A DNA stretch of 60,762 nucleotides from Candidatus Erabacter solicola (GTDB taxonomy: Bacteria > Vulcanimicrobiota > Vulcanimicrobiia > Vulcanimicrobiales > Vulcanimicrobiaceae): NCBI GenBank assembly GCA_003136895.1, contig PLDY01000063.1, positions 1 through 60,762 on the forward strand. The letters run 5' to 3'. The translations under genes and the position numbers were made by a program. Below the pieces are notes generated by a model. The model saw nothing but the letters and a program-made list of their open reading frames with translations. It did not search any database and was not told the origin of the DNA. Of this stretch, positions 48,901-57,924 are shown one piece after another (position 1 is the first letter of the stretch; the number at the start of each line of letters is the position of its first letter).

Positions 48901-51765
48901 TCACGGTCGCGGAATCGCCATAGCCTCGGCGACCGCGACATCCGGTGGCATCGCGGCTCCATAGGACAGTAGAATGCGGATGCGATCGTCCGGCAGCGTT
49001 GCGCGAATCAGTTCGAGCGCGCGGTCGTAGCCGTTCTGTTCGGTTGGCGCCCGAGCGCTGCCCGTTTCATGATAGGCGGCGTCGGTATAACCGAGCAGTT
49101 GTGTCGCTCGCTCCGAGTCACCGCCTTCGGCAGCCAACTGCGCAAGATGCCCGATGGCCCAGGCTGCCGACATCGAGCTGTCCAGTCGCATCGATAGCTC
49201 CAGCCCTTCGCGGGCCGATGTCCACGCTTGCTCGTGACGCGCTAATGCGAGCCTGTACGCGGTGGCATTGAGCACCGATACGCATAAACCCGAATCGGCA
49301 TTGCGCTCGCGAAAGATGGCCTCGGCCTCGCTGACGCCTGCCAGCGCTTCTTCAAGATCGCCTTCAGCGAACAGAAACTCGGCTCGGTGCAATTGCAGTC
49401 GCGCGAGTTGCCAGGCATCCTTGCAGGGGCGCAGCACCGCGTCCGCCTCGTCGAAGAGTATGCGAGCGCCCGCGCTATCGCCGGCTACGCCGAACCAGTA
49501 TGCCGCCATGTTAAGGACCCAGCCGATCAGGCGCGGCGTACGCGTAGCACGAACTGCCTCAAGCGCTTGCTCGAAAAACGCGACCGATTCGACGATGCGA
49601 CCGCCTCTGCCGAGCGCAGTCCCATGAAACGCAAGCGCCTCAGCTCGACCGAGTTCATCGACGCCGCCCGAAAGCTCGCGCGCAGCCTCAGCTGCCGGCA
49701 CCGCTGCCTGCGCGCTGTTGTCGAGAACCGCCGCAGCGAGCGCGAGCAGACCGCGCACGCGCGCCGGCGCATCACGTGCCGTCGTTGCCGTCGCACGCTC
49801 GAGTAACGTGCGCCCCTCGCGGCGCGCCGTCGCATACCAGAGCCACCGCAAGCCGGCGACGATGGTCGCAGCCGCCATCGCATCGTCGCCGGCGAGCCCC
49901 CAGTTTATCGCGGCGCGATAGTTCTCAAGTTCGCGACGCACCTCGGCGGTCCATCTATCCGAGTCGGTCTGCCAGTATGCGTCGCTCGCACCCAGTGCAA
50001 CCTCGGCGAAATATCGGCAATGTCGCGCGGCGACATCCATGCGCTCGCCCGCATCGTCCAATCGCTCGGCCGCAAACTGGCGAGTTGACTCCAGGAACCG
50101 GTAGCGCCGCTCATCGCCTTGAACCTCAACGACCACCAGCGACTTCTCGACTAGGGCAGAAAGCAGATCGAGCGTGTCGCCATCGGCCAGCCGCTCATCG
50201 GCGCGGATCGCTTCGGCTGCCTCGAGCGTCCAGCCGTCGCGAAAGATCGCGCTCCTTCGCAAGAGGCTTCGCTCCGCGTCGCTCAACAGATCGTAGCTCC
50301 AGCCGATCAACGCACGCATCGTTTGGTGACGCGGCTGCGCGGTGCGGCTCCCGCCGGATAACAGTTTGAGGCGTTCGTCCAGCCGCCGCGTTAGTTGTTG
50401 CAAGCTGAGTACTTTGATACGTGGCGCGGCCAGCTCGATCGCTAGCGCGATACCATCCAAACGGCGTACGATCTCGGCAACGATCGGCGCATTCTCGTCG
50501 GTTAGCGCGAAGCTGCGCTGAGCGGTGTGCGCCCGGGCGACGAAGAGCGCCGCCGCACCATAAGATAGCACTTGCTCCGCCGTCATGTTCTCGCCTTCGG
50601 GCGGAACCGGAAGGGTCGGCATTTGGTACGTCTCTTCACCCGCGATGCCGAGCGGTTCGCGGCTCGTCGCCAGAACCCGAACTCCGGGACACGCTTGCAA
50701 GAGGCGCTCGGCCGCGTCGGCCGCCGCCGAAATCAGATGCTCGCAGTTGTCGAGTACGATCAGAAGCCGTTTCGCCTTCAAGGTCGTGCCGACGCGATCG
50801 ATCAGTGCTCGCGCACCACCTTCGTCGGCGATATTGAAGACGTCGGCAATCGCGCTAGGTACGAGCAGCGGATCGTCGAGCGGCGCGAGATCGACGAACC
50901 AGGCGCCATCTTCAGCGCGCGGCATGTCGGCCGCCACTTGTAACGCCATACGTGTCTTGCCGATCCCGCCGGTTCCGGTCAGGGTCACCAAGCGCGTTTG
51001 CTCGAACAGCTCCTGGATCTCGGCGAGTTCTTCGTCGCGTCCGATCAGGATCGGGAGATTGATCGGAAGATTGTTCGTAGGTGCGTTGAGAACTTGCGCG
51101 CTCAGTCGCGGATCCAGAGCGAGCAATGCCAACCCCGCACCTTCCGCGAGAGCGGCAAGCACTTGGCGGTCATCGGCTTCAAGTTCATCGTGCTTCACTG
51201 CGACCGAAACGAAGCCGACAAGCTCGCCGCCGGCCATCATTGGGAATGCAATCGTTCCGGCCGCTAGCGAGTGAAGCAGGCTCGGGTTCGCGGGAGCCGC
51301 CGTCGACCGCAGGCGAACCGCAAGCGCGTCGTCAAAGTCGACGCTCTCCGCCGGCGAGTCAAATGAGGATGCTTCGGCTCGATACGCATCGCGTCGCAGA
51401 TAGACTGCGCATCCGGCCACATTCATGTGATGGTCGACGCCTTCGATAATCCGGCGCAGAACCTGCTGTGCGTCGTTATACGACGTCAGCTCGTTTCTCA
51501 ACCGGGATAACGCCTCTCGCGCATCCCGACGGCGCTTCGTGAAGGCGGCTTCCACCGCGGCTTCCACGCGCTGATGAATCGGCCGAAAGGCGAGCGTGGC
51601 TACCAGGACGATCGCGATCTCGATCGCAGCGCCGGCCAAACGCGAGCGGTCAGCGATGTATTTCTCGGTCCACCATTCCGCGAACGCAAACAGGAGCACG
51701 ATGGCAGTAGTAACGAGACCGTACGCATAGGCTCGCAAACGACGGCTCGAGCCGGCAGTCCTCAT
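48901..51765 (-). CDS. TM-GAF-STAND ATPase-TPR signalling protein
   Basis: A 954-residue protein of unusual order. Two transmembrane helices (about 15-32 and 42-60) and a short coiled segment lead into a GAF domain (about 95-215). A STAND-type NTPase follows with Walker A TGTGGIGKT (263-271), Walker B LLIVLDNCEH and the sensor VLATSREPLG. A winged-helix-like segment and a long TPR region (650-930) complete it. AfsR/LuxR-type relatives carry a DNA-binding domain, but none is visible here, so the output is probably protein interaction. The membrane anchor and GAF resemble those of sensor kinases. It converges with the peptide-binding lipoprotein gene (7-bp gap). Confidence 0.9.
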   Translation of the reverse strand: MRTAGSSRRLRAYAYGLVTTAIVLLFAFAEWWTEKYIADRSRLAGAAIEIAIVLVATLAFRPIHQRVEAAVEAAFTKRRRDAREALSRLRNELTSYNDAQQVLRRIIEGVDHHMNVAGCAVYLRRDAYRAEASSFDSPAESVDFDDALAVRLRSTAAPANPSLLHSLAAGTIAFPMMAGGELVGFVSVAVKHDELEADDRQVLAALAEGAGLALLALDPRLSAQVLNAPTNNLPINLPILIGRDEELAEIQELFEQTRLVTLTGTGGIGKTRMALQVAADMPRAEDGAWFVDLAPLDDPLLVPSAIADVFNIADEGGARALIDRVGTTLKAKRLLIVLDNCEHLISAAADAAERLLQACPGVRVLATSREPLGIAGEETYQMPTLPVPPEGENMTAEQVLSYGAAALFVARAHTAQRSFALTDENAPIVAEIVRRLDGIALAIELAAPRIKVLSLQQLTRRLDERLKLLSGGSRTAQPRHQTMRALIGWSYDLLSDAERSLLRRSAIFRDGWTLEAAEAIRADERLADGDTLDLLSALVEKSLVVVEVQGDERRYRFLESTRQFAAERLDDAGERMDVAARHCRYFAEVALGASDAYWQTDSDRWTAEVRRELENYRAAINWGLAGDDAMAAATIVAGLRWLWYATARREGRTLLERATATTARDAPARVRGLLALAAAVLDNSAQAAVPAAEAARELSGGVDELGRAEALAFHGTALGRGGRIVESVAFFEQALEAVRATRTPRLIGWVLNMAAYWFGVAGDSAGARILFDEADAVLRPCKDAWQLARLQLHRAEFLFAEGDLEEALAGVSEAEAIFRERNADSGLCVSVLNATAYRLALARHEQAWTSAREGLELSMRLDSSMSAAWAIGHLAQLAAEGGDSERATQLLGYTDAAYHETGSARAPTEQNGYDRALELIRATLPDDRIRILLSYGAAMPPDVAVAEAMAIPRP

Positions 51766-51915
51766 GACTCGAACGCCCTTTGCTCCCGGAACCGGCGTTC
51801 CCCGCTCGATCGCGTGAGCGGGTTAACGAGAGCAGGCGTTTGTGCGCGCGACGGCGATAAGCCAAGATACTCAAGCGGCCGGCCTCATGGGCCGGCGGAT
51901 TACGGGAGATCTGAA

Positions 51916-52101
51916 ATGGCCGATTCAAACAAAGACGACGCCGCGCGCGCGCTCGATGCGCACGCCCGATCGATCGACACGCTCCACGAGAAGCTAGCAG
52001 CGACACCCGGGGTCGATAAGGATCGGCTCCAGCAAGCGGTCAACAAATACAAGTCGGCGCACAAGGCGTTTCACGATGATGCCCTTGGATGTATGAACTA
52101 G
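51916..52101 (+). CDS. Small helical hypothetical protein
   Basis: A 61-residue acidic/basic mixed protein from ATG 51916, with GGGAGA at 51904-51909. It is predicted to be almost wholly helical (ARALDAHARSIDTLHEKLAA and LQQAVNKYKSAHKAFHDDA), with a single Cys near the end. No family recognised. Its stop shares CTAG with the convergent S53 gene. Upstream in-frame sequence overlaps the STAND gene and lacks a ribosome-binding site. Confidence 0.65.
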   Translation: MADSNKDDAARALDAHARSIDTLHEKLAATPGVDKDRLQQAVNKYKSAHKAFHDDALGCMN

Positions 52102-53654
52102 CCGGCGGAACCGCCCCCACGTAACGTCGCTTCGAGCGCTCTTCCGAGCGGTACGCCCAAACCGGTGCACGGGTTCCACCCAGCCCGCGCTTGATAACGC
52201 CCGTTGTTTCCGTCAGTAATTTCGCGAAGCGGATTTTTTACCGATCCGTACAGGAGCGGGGAAAAGAGACCGCTTGGCGCTCCGAGACGCTGGTTAATCC
52301 GCGCTGCGAGCGCCGCCCACATCGGCGCCACCGCGCTCGTTCCACCCAGCGCTAATTCAGTGCCGTCGAGAAAGACGCAGTAGCCCGGTAGCTCTTGAGC
52401 TGCAACATCGGGTACCCCTCGACCCGCGTCGATTTTGTTTTGGGCAGCCACCGGCCTTACGACGTTCTGCCAGGGCGGGACGTCAAAGTGTTCGCTAAAC
52501 CCGCCGCCTGTTTTGTCCCACGCTGATTCGCGCACGTTCCCGGAATCGGACAGAAGAGCCGTGGCGCCGCAGGCGTGGACGAACGGGCTCGACGCCGGTG
52601 CCAATACGTGCGGCTTTCCGTCGTAGTCGAGTTCCGCACCGTTGTCGCCCGACGAGCAGAAGACGCTTACGCCCACGAGCGCCGCGACGGTGAACAATTC
52701 ATCGAGGATGTCGAGGGCAACCGGCGTCCATAACTTCTCCGGCCACCCGTAACTGATCGAGAGAACGGACGGCTTGAACTCTTCGTCAAAGAGCGCGGTT
52801 CGAATCGCGTCGAGAAATCCGCGTTCATCATCGGGCGCCTCGTAGATGACGATGCGCGCGCCCGGTGCCAACGCCCCGATAATCTGCGCGTCGAGTGCGG
52901 CTTCCAGATCTTTTGTCGTTTCGAATTCGTGCTGAAGCGCTGCGTTATCGACCCGTTTGACGATCGGAGGGGCCGGAGCCACGCCCTGCGCTTGCATGCA
53001 GCGTTCGAAGTCATCCGCCTTAAACTCGCCGCGAAATTGCATGACGCCGATCGTTTGACCCGAACCGTCCCCATCGGGAAAGTCGTATCGCGTCACGATC
53101 TGGCTTGCGGATAACGGCGTTGAGTGTCGCTGCAAGGATTCGAGTCTGCTAGAGCGCGGCCACTGATGCAAACCAAAGATGCCGCGCACGATCGCGGCAA
53201 TCTCCGGCGGCACATGAAGGGCGGCGGAACGATGGCGAAAACGGCTGCCGTTTGCGTCGAGAAAGATGGCGACCGTCGCACCAAACGCCTGGACCAAGCG
53301 CTCGACCGGGCCGCTCACCACGACCGATCGCCAATGCGATTCAACGATGCTGATTCCGAAGCCCTGGCAGTACGTACGAAAGCGCTCGATGTCCGCCGGG
53401 TCGGCGTCGGTTTGCTCGCTGAGAGCTTTTCGTTCGGCATACTGTCGCTCGAGAGGGGGCGTTGCGCCAAGGCTCCGAGCACGTGCGATGTCGAGATCGC
53501 CGCCTTTTTTCGGCCGGAGCCAAACGGTTAGCAGAACATCGGCGTCGGACGTCAACGCTTCAGCCGGCGTACTCCCAGGCCAGTGCGCGCGCAGGGTTCG
53601 TGGGATCGGTACCTTATGCTCCGCCGGGCGTGCCGATGACGCGCGCGGGCTCAT
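52098..53654 (-). CDS. S53 peptidase, kumamolisin-like with propeptide
   Basis: A 518-residue serine-carboxyl peptidase. A propeptide (about 1-180) contains the typical prodomain segments RSVVVSGPVERLVQAFGAT and ends before STPLSASQI. The catalytic residues are E251 and D255 (DLEAALDAQ), oxyanion D337 (SSGDNG) and nucleophile S440 (GGTSAVAP). The C-terminal calcium site is EITDGNNGRYQARAGWNPC. There is no obvious signal peptide, as in several kumamolisins. Start ATG 53654 overlaps the stop of the retropepsin-like gene (ATGA). Acid-active endopeptidase activity is expected from the family. Confidence 0.92.
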   Translation of the reverse strand: MSPRASSARPAEHKVPIPRTLRAHWPGSTPAEALTSDADVLLTVWLRPKKGGDLDIARARSLGATPPLERQYAERKALSEQTDADPADIERFRTYCQGFGISIVESHWRSVVVSGPVERLVQAFGATVAIFLDANGSRFRHRSAALHVPPEIAAIVRGIFGLHQWPRSSRLESLQRHSTPLSASQIVTRYDFPDGDGSGQTIGVMQFRGEFKADDFERCMQAQGVAPAPPIVKRVDNAALQHEFETTKDLEAALDAQIIGALAPGARIVIYEAPDDERGFLDAIRTALFDEEFKPSVLSISYGWPEKLWTPVALDILDELFTVAALVGVSVFCSSGDNGAELDYDGKPHVLAPASSPFVHACGATALLSDSGNVRESAWDKTGGGFSEHFDVPPWQNVVRPVAAQNKIDAGRGVPDVAAQELPGYCVFLDGTELALGGTSAVAPMWAALAARINQRLGAPSGLFSPLLYGSVKNPLREITDGNNGRYQARAGWNPCTGLGVPLGRALEATLRGGGSAG

Positions 53655-55195
53655 TCGCGGATTCCCATCGCAGCGCGCCCGGCCCGGTTCGGAACGAGAT
53701 AGATGCGGCTATTTTGGTAGTCGAGGCCGAGCGTGAAAAGCCTTAGGAAATCTGCACCAATGAGGCCGTCCACGTTCGAGGCATATGAACTGCTTCCGGT
53801 TACTCGATATCCCACAAAATCGACGAAGTTCAGGTTCGCTAGCTTCAAAGATGCGATTTGATATGCTTTGGCTGGGATCGCCCCGCCGATGCCGTACAGT
53901 TGGCGCTCGGGGCCATCGCGGCCCCCGCCGCGATCCTTCAGTGCCTCTGGATGCCTTCGCGCGAAGTAGTCGAAAATCATGAACGTTCCCGCGCCGCCCG
54001 TATCGAGCACCCATCGTTCGCCGAGCGCTCCGTTCACGGTGACATTCGTGCGCGGCTGTCCGCTGCCGATTCTGACATCGATTGCGACGGTTTGCCGGTC
54101 GGTCGGCGGCGCGTATGCTACACCCGGCACAACGGTGACGCGTTCGTGTTCGTAATCGATCGTTACGCCGAGTTCGGCTAGAAAATCGAAGCCTAAGAGA
54201 CCGACCTCCTTCACATCGGAAGCCGTCTGCCAACCTTGTGGAATTTCCTGGACTGCGACATCGTGCATCACAAGGTCGCCGACATGCATCTCCGGGACGA
54301 TCGTTCGCGCCGTCGTATAACGTCCTGCCGTAACCGCGGAGTGCTTTCCATACTCGGTCAAGCCGAGTTCGCGCGCAACGCCGGAATCGATCGTTATCCC
54401 GCTTGCTCCCGTGTCGAGCACGAAATCGAGGCCGCGGTTTCCGATGTTGACGCGGACGTAGACGTGCGAGCGGCCAAACTTGACCGGAAGTTCGACAGAA
54501 GTCACGCCCTTCGGAAACGTTACGAGAGTTCGCCGTGGAGTAGGTATCTGTACGTCGTTCGCGGCAACTTCGCTAGGAACGTACTCGACGATGTGCAGTT
54601 CACTTGACGTGTGTGCGTAACCATTGTCGACATGCACCCGGTGGGCGAACGTGCGTCCGTGATCGGAGCGGACGTCGTCATAGGTTGTGACGATGGTGCC
54701 GTTGGGTGTGATGCTCTCGCGGCGTACGACGCGCCAAGCCGCGCCGTCAACGTATTCCTTGATGCCGTTACCGCGCGCGTTCAACGTTGCGATGATGTAA
54801 CCGACGGTGGGGCTGCTGACTGCCGATACCGTCGTTGTCGTTGGATCGACCGATGCCTCGCCGGGATCCGATTGGTCGATGATTACCTGGCCGTTATCGT
54901 TCATATGCCAGGCCTCGTGGTCGCGGTTGCCCCGCTCCGTATGGAAAGGCCCGTTGTCGAAGACGAAACGGAAGTCTTTGCCGCGCCGGTAATCGTGTTC
55001 GACCGTGGTCGTGCCATCCGACGATGTCGTCTCATCGATTTCGCGGAACGCCTCGGGGACTGCGCCGGAGGCCGCAGCGACTCTCTCTCGGATCGCTGCG
55101 GCGGTGGGAATCTCATCAGCGGCCGGCACGGGCGCGCAGACGCCCAGCTGCGCTAGAATGAGCAGTGGCGCGAGGCTCCAAACGCGAATGTTCAC
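53651..55195 (-). CDS. Exported retropepsin-like aspartic protease, two active-site motifs
   Basis: A 514-residue protein with a signal peptide (to about Ala26). An N-terminal domain (30-215) of the kind found before such proteases is followed by two retropepsin-like lobes. The first has D261-T-G-A-S in FVLDTGASGITIDS and a hydrophobic flap partner in VGLLGFDFLAELG. The second has D398-T-G-G-A in WVLDTGGAGTFM and IGADFLRLF. Two lobes in one chain would make an active monomer, as in pepsins. It is translationally coupled to the downstream S53 peptidase, so the two proteases are made together. One may activate the other. Confidence 0.88.
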   Translation of the reverse strand: MNIRVWSLAPLLILAQLGVCAPVPAADEIPTAAAIRERVAAASGAVPEAFREIDETTSSDGTTTVEHDYRRGKDFRFVFDNGPFHTERGNRDHEAWHMNDNGQVIIDQSDPGEASVDPTTTTVSAVSSPTVGYIIATLNARGNGIKEYVDGAAWRVVRRESITPNGTIVTTYDDVRSDHGRTFAHRVHVDNGYAHTSSELHIVEYVPSEVAANDVQIPTPRRTLVTFPKGVTSVELPVKFGRSHVYVRVNIGNRGLDFVLDTGASGITIDSGVARELGLTEYGKHSAVTAGRYTTARTIVPEMHVGDLVMHDVAVQEIPQGWQTASDVKEVGLLGFDFLAELGVTIDYEHERVTVVPGVAYAPPTDRQTVAIDVRIGSGQPRTNVTVNGALGERWVLDTGGAGTFMIFDYFARRHPEALKDRGGGRDGPERQLYGIGGAIPAKAYQIASLKLANLNFVDFVGYRVTGSSSYASNVDGLIGADFLRLFTLGLDYQNSRIYLVPNRAGRAAMGIRE

Positions 55196-55390
55196 GGTGA
55201 ACGCTTCAGCGCGTCGTGTCGCTCGCCTCTAAATGGTCAAGCTAGCCGCCGCCGCCCTCGACACGGTGTCCGCAAACTCGGCGGCTACGCGTACGTCTGG
55301 TTAGAGCCGGTGATTTGCATCTGCGACGCCAACGGCAAGCACCGCGATGACGAAGGTTACGAGCGACGCCCCGCGGCTTCGCCACGCGCG

Positions 55391-55834
55391 CTAAAGTGGC
55401 AGCGGCGAGAAAATGAAGCGGAGCGATCCGTCTGTGTATTCGTCCACGGTAAGATGAACCAGTCCGTGATCGAGCGTCATCTGCGTTGCCTGATTATTTC
55501 CACAATGTACGCCAAATGCGTTCGTTACGACTTGATCGTGATTTAGCGTGCGCGAAAATTCGTAGAGTGTGGACGAACCACGCACCGTCACAAAGTGTAA
55601 TATGTACGGTTGGCAGTAGGCCGCGCCTTCGGAATAGATTGTCAGTGTCTCGCCATTTGGATATGCGATCGTCGCGCACCGGTCGGCGTCGCCGCAATGA
55701 TCGAATGTCGTTGCGATCGATCCGTCACTGAAGGTAATCGGCGCGCTCGCCGGAGCGCTGTCCCTTACCACCGCGGAAGCAGTGACTGGGGCAACTGCAA
55801 GAACAAGCGCCAGTGTAAACACAAAGTGTCGCAA
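55391..55834 (-). CDS. Exported protein of unknown function
   Basis: A 147-residue protein. Of two neighbouring TTG codons, 55834 is preferred because GAGGAG then lies 7 nt upstream; the one at 55840 would be only a base or two from it. The signal peptide ends near ASAVV. The mature protein has four Cys (CGDADRC, AYCQPY, VHCGN), likely two disulphides, and mainly strand-like sequence. No family recognised. It follows the tyrosinase gene on the same strand with an 83-bp gap and might be an accessory protein, but there is no motif for copper transfer. Confidence 0.65.
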   Translation of the reverse strand: MRHFVFTLALVLAVAPVTASAVVRDSAPASAPITFSDGSIATTFDHCGDADRCATIAYPNGETLTIYSEGAAYCQPYILHFVTVRGSSTLYEFSRTLNHDQVVTNAFGVHCGNNQATQMTLDHGLVHLTVDEYTDGSLRFIFSPLPL

Positions 55835-55917
55835 GATCAATCTCCTCGGTTTAGGGAAATGCTAACGGAGTTCTGTGTGCACCGCGATGGAACAACGAAC
55901 CTCGCAGCGCGGCTAGG

Positions 55918-57330
55918 TCAAGGGGTTTTAATCGTTTCGGCCACAATGCTCATCTTCCCGATTTGGACTGGCGCCTGCACCTTGGGATGGGAGGGCGCGC
56001 CGTTGATGAGGATGCCGCGCGGGGCGAACGTCACGACGAGCGTCTTGCTGTTCCCCAATGCGGCTAGGATCGCGCGATTGATCTTGAACGCAAACACCGC
56101 CGGCCGAAACATGGATGGCATCGCGTCGCGTATGCCGGTGCCAAAGAGTACGACGTTACCGACGAAGCTCGGGCTGTTCGTATCAGACGCCGTGGTTGCC
56201 ACAGATCCGAGGTACGTCTCCCAGACGACCCCCGGCTGACGAGCGGCCTCGACGCCTTCGAGTTGTAAGTACACCGATTGCGCCGGGTTTTTCGCAAGTG
56301 CCAAGAGCTGTTCGCGAATATCCGGAGGGATTGGTATCGGAACGGATACCTGGTTGTCGCCGAGCGGTGGAATCGGCGGAAAAGTCATCGGAAAAAATCT
56401 GCGTATTGGTATGCAACACACGAATCTAGGGGAACAACTCTCTTGCGCCAACGAGGGTCCGTTTTGGTAGACGTAGTTGAGTTGCTGCGCGGCGTTGAGA
56501 ATCTGGCAGGCATTCATGTTGATCGGCTGCCCCTTCTCGTTGAAGAAGGTGTGGGATTTACCGGTCCATGTCGAGTCACCGACTGGATCGATTCCTCCAT
56601 AGCTCGCGCGCCACACTTGCCACAGGCGGTCGCAGTTGGCGTGGTGGAGGTAGAAGACCGGATCTTGCGCCGCGGTAAGGATTGAGGCCATCAACCCGCC
56701 GACGCCGACGTGGACGTTCCCATGGGGCGTGTTCTGGAAAATGTCATTCGCGCCGGTTTGGCCCGGCGTCGAGTAAACCGATGTCGCGAAGGCTCCGCTG
56801 TAGTCGACATCTCCTGCCGACAGCGATCCGGTGCCGTTGTTCATATTCGGGTGTCGGTTTGCAAGGTACAGCGAGCTACTTTGGTTCCGGAACATCGGTG
56901 GTAGATACCGTTCGCTTGGGGAGTCCCACGCCCAGAACGGCAACGACCAGCTGGGGTCGCCGGACTTGCTTCGAACGATCCGCTCGAACCAGTACAGATA
57001 CATGCGATGCCACGACCAAAACCATTCCGTGTTGTGTTCGCAGGTGTTCCACGACTGCAGCGCTTGTGACATGGTCGTCCCGTGAATCGCGGCTTGATAG
57101 GCCCAGCTGGTTGGATCGGTCGACGGGAGGGCCTGCATTTTTGTAACTGCCTTTGCGTACGATACGATTTGGGAACTCGCGGCATTGAGGCTCGCGATGT
57201 CCTGACGCACGAACGGTGCGGCAAGGGCCGGCTCCCCCGCAAAGAGCGGTTGACATGCTGCGGCTACCACGGCAGACTTGCCGACCACGGCCAAGAATCG
57301 GTGACGGTTCAGTTCGTACCTATTCGCCAT
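55918..57330 (-). CDS. Tyrosinase/polyphenol oxidase, type 3 copper
   Basis: A 470-residue exported oxidase. CuA ligands are H83 (AAIHG), H99 (CEHN) and H108 (WSWHRMYLYWFE). CuB ligands are H203 and H207 (TPHGNVH) and one of H229/H230 (FYLHHANCDRLW). C97 is two residues before H99, the spacing that forms a Cys-His thioether in Neurospora tyrosinase and molluscan haemocyanin. The leader NRHRFLAVVG resembles a Tat signal with one Arg of the pair changed (R-H-R). A C-terminal beta domain from about 320 may shield the active site. It oxidises phenols to quinones. No caddie-like chaperone gene is evident. Confidence 0.92.
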   Translation of the reverse strand: MANRYELNRHRFLAVVGKSAVVAAACQPLFAGEPALAAPFVRQDIASLNAASSQIVSYAKAVTKMQALPSTDPTSWAYQAAIHGTTMSQALQSWNTCEHNTEWFWSWHRMYLYWFERIVRSKSGDPSWSLPFWAWDSPSERYLPPMFRNQSSSLYLANRHPNMNNGTGSLSAGDVDYSGAFATSVYSTPGQTGANDIFQNTPHGNVHVGVGGLMASILTAAQDPVFYLHHANCDRLWQVWRASYGGIDPVGDSTWTGKSHTFFNEKGQPINMNACQILNAAQQLNYVYQNGPSLAQESCSPRFVCCIPIRRFFPMTFPPIPPLGDNQVSVPIPIPPDIREQLLALAKNPAQSVYLQLEGVEAARQPGVVWETYLGSVATTASDTNSPSFVGNVVLFGTGIRDAMPSMFRPAVFAFKINRAILAALGNSKTLVVTFAPRGILINGAPSHPKVQAPVQIGKMSIVAETIKTP

Positions 57331-57924
57331 TTCGTACGTCCTCCGAGATAATAGCGCTGCTGGATGAGGCTATGGGCCGATGTTGACGTGTACGGCGCGC
57401 GTTACTTTCGCAAGTGAATAGAGCACTCAAACCCAATATCTAGGCGACTTGGCCGTTCACCGAGATTCCCCCTCACCTTGCCGGAGCGTTCGTTTCCATT
57501 GGAATCGCGGGTGACTCCAGAAAAGAATAGCCCTTCATGACGTGGAATCGAAAAAATGACACCTGGATGGCACCAGTCTAGCGGCGATGTGGCGCAATGC
57601 TTTGCGGAGAGATGGCAGAGCGGTTTAATGCAGCGGTCTTGAAAGGCGTGAAGAGCCGTCCCGACGAGTCCCGATCTGTACCGACAAGGCCCGTTTCGTC
57701 AGGGTTTCTCGTCCTAGTTGTGTTGAGTAGTCCCGGCTAATCCCGACGCTTCCCATCTGGTTTGTAAGCAAATCGTCAGCATAGAACGGGCCACGGTAAC
57801 TCAGAATGAATACTGCGCCCGGCGCGTTTCACGAGGAAACGGCGGGCTAGCGACCTACGCCGCGCGCCGACCGAAATCGAAAGCAACGCGGAATGGCTCG
57901 TCGTTCCGTGGAAGCTGAGCCTCC
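57331..57924. other. Long intergenic region with tRNA-Ser fragment and repeated words
   Basis: About 590 bp with no supported protein gene. It holds the 5' half of a tRNA-Ser (57606-57643). After it, GTCCCGA or close variants recur (57658-57664, 57669-57675, 57730-57736 and 57740-57746). These fit the arm sites of a tyrosine recombinase, but no integrase gene is present in the window. The first 250 bp contain the upstream region of the tyrosinase gene. Confidence 0.6.
57606..57643 (+). pseudogene. 5' half of tRNA-Ser (UGA), truncated in the anticodon loop
   Basis: GGAGAGA is a standard Ser acceptor arm, followed by TG, a D arm (GCA-loop with AGCGGTTTAA-TGC), A26, GCGGT and CTTGAAA with anticodon TGA. 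The 3' anticodon strand (expected ACCGC), variable arm, T arm and 3' acceptor (expected TCTCTCC) are missing; the sequence turns into unrelated DNA right after the loop. The break point is where many tyrosine integrases recombine. No 3' half was found in the window. Confidence 0.65.

Noticed and set aside
57606-57700. An intact tRNA-Ser gene
   Set aside because: The 3' anticodon strand, T arm and acceptor complement cannot be found after the anticodon loop, so only a fragment is claimed.
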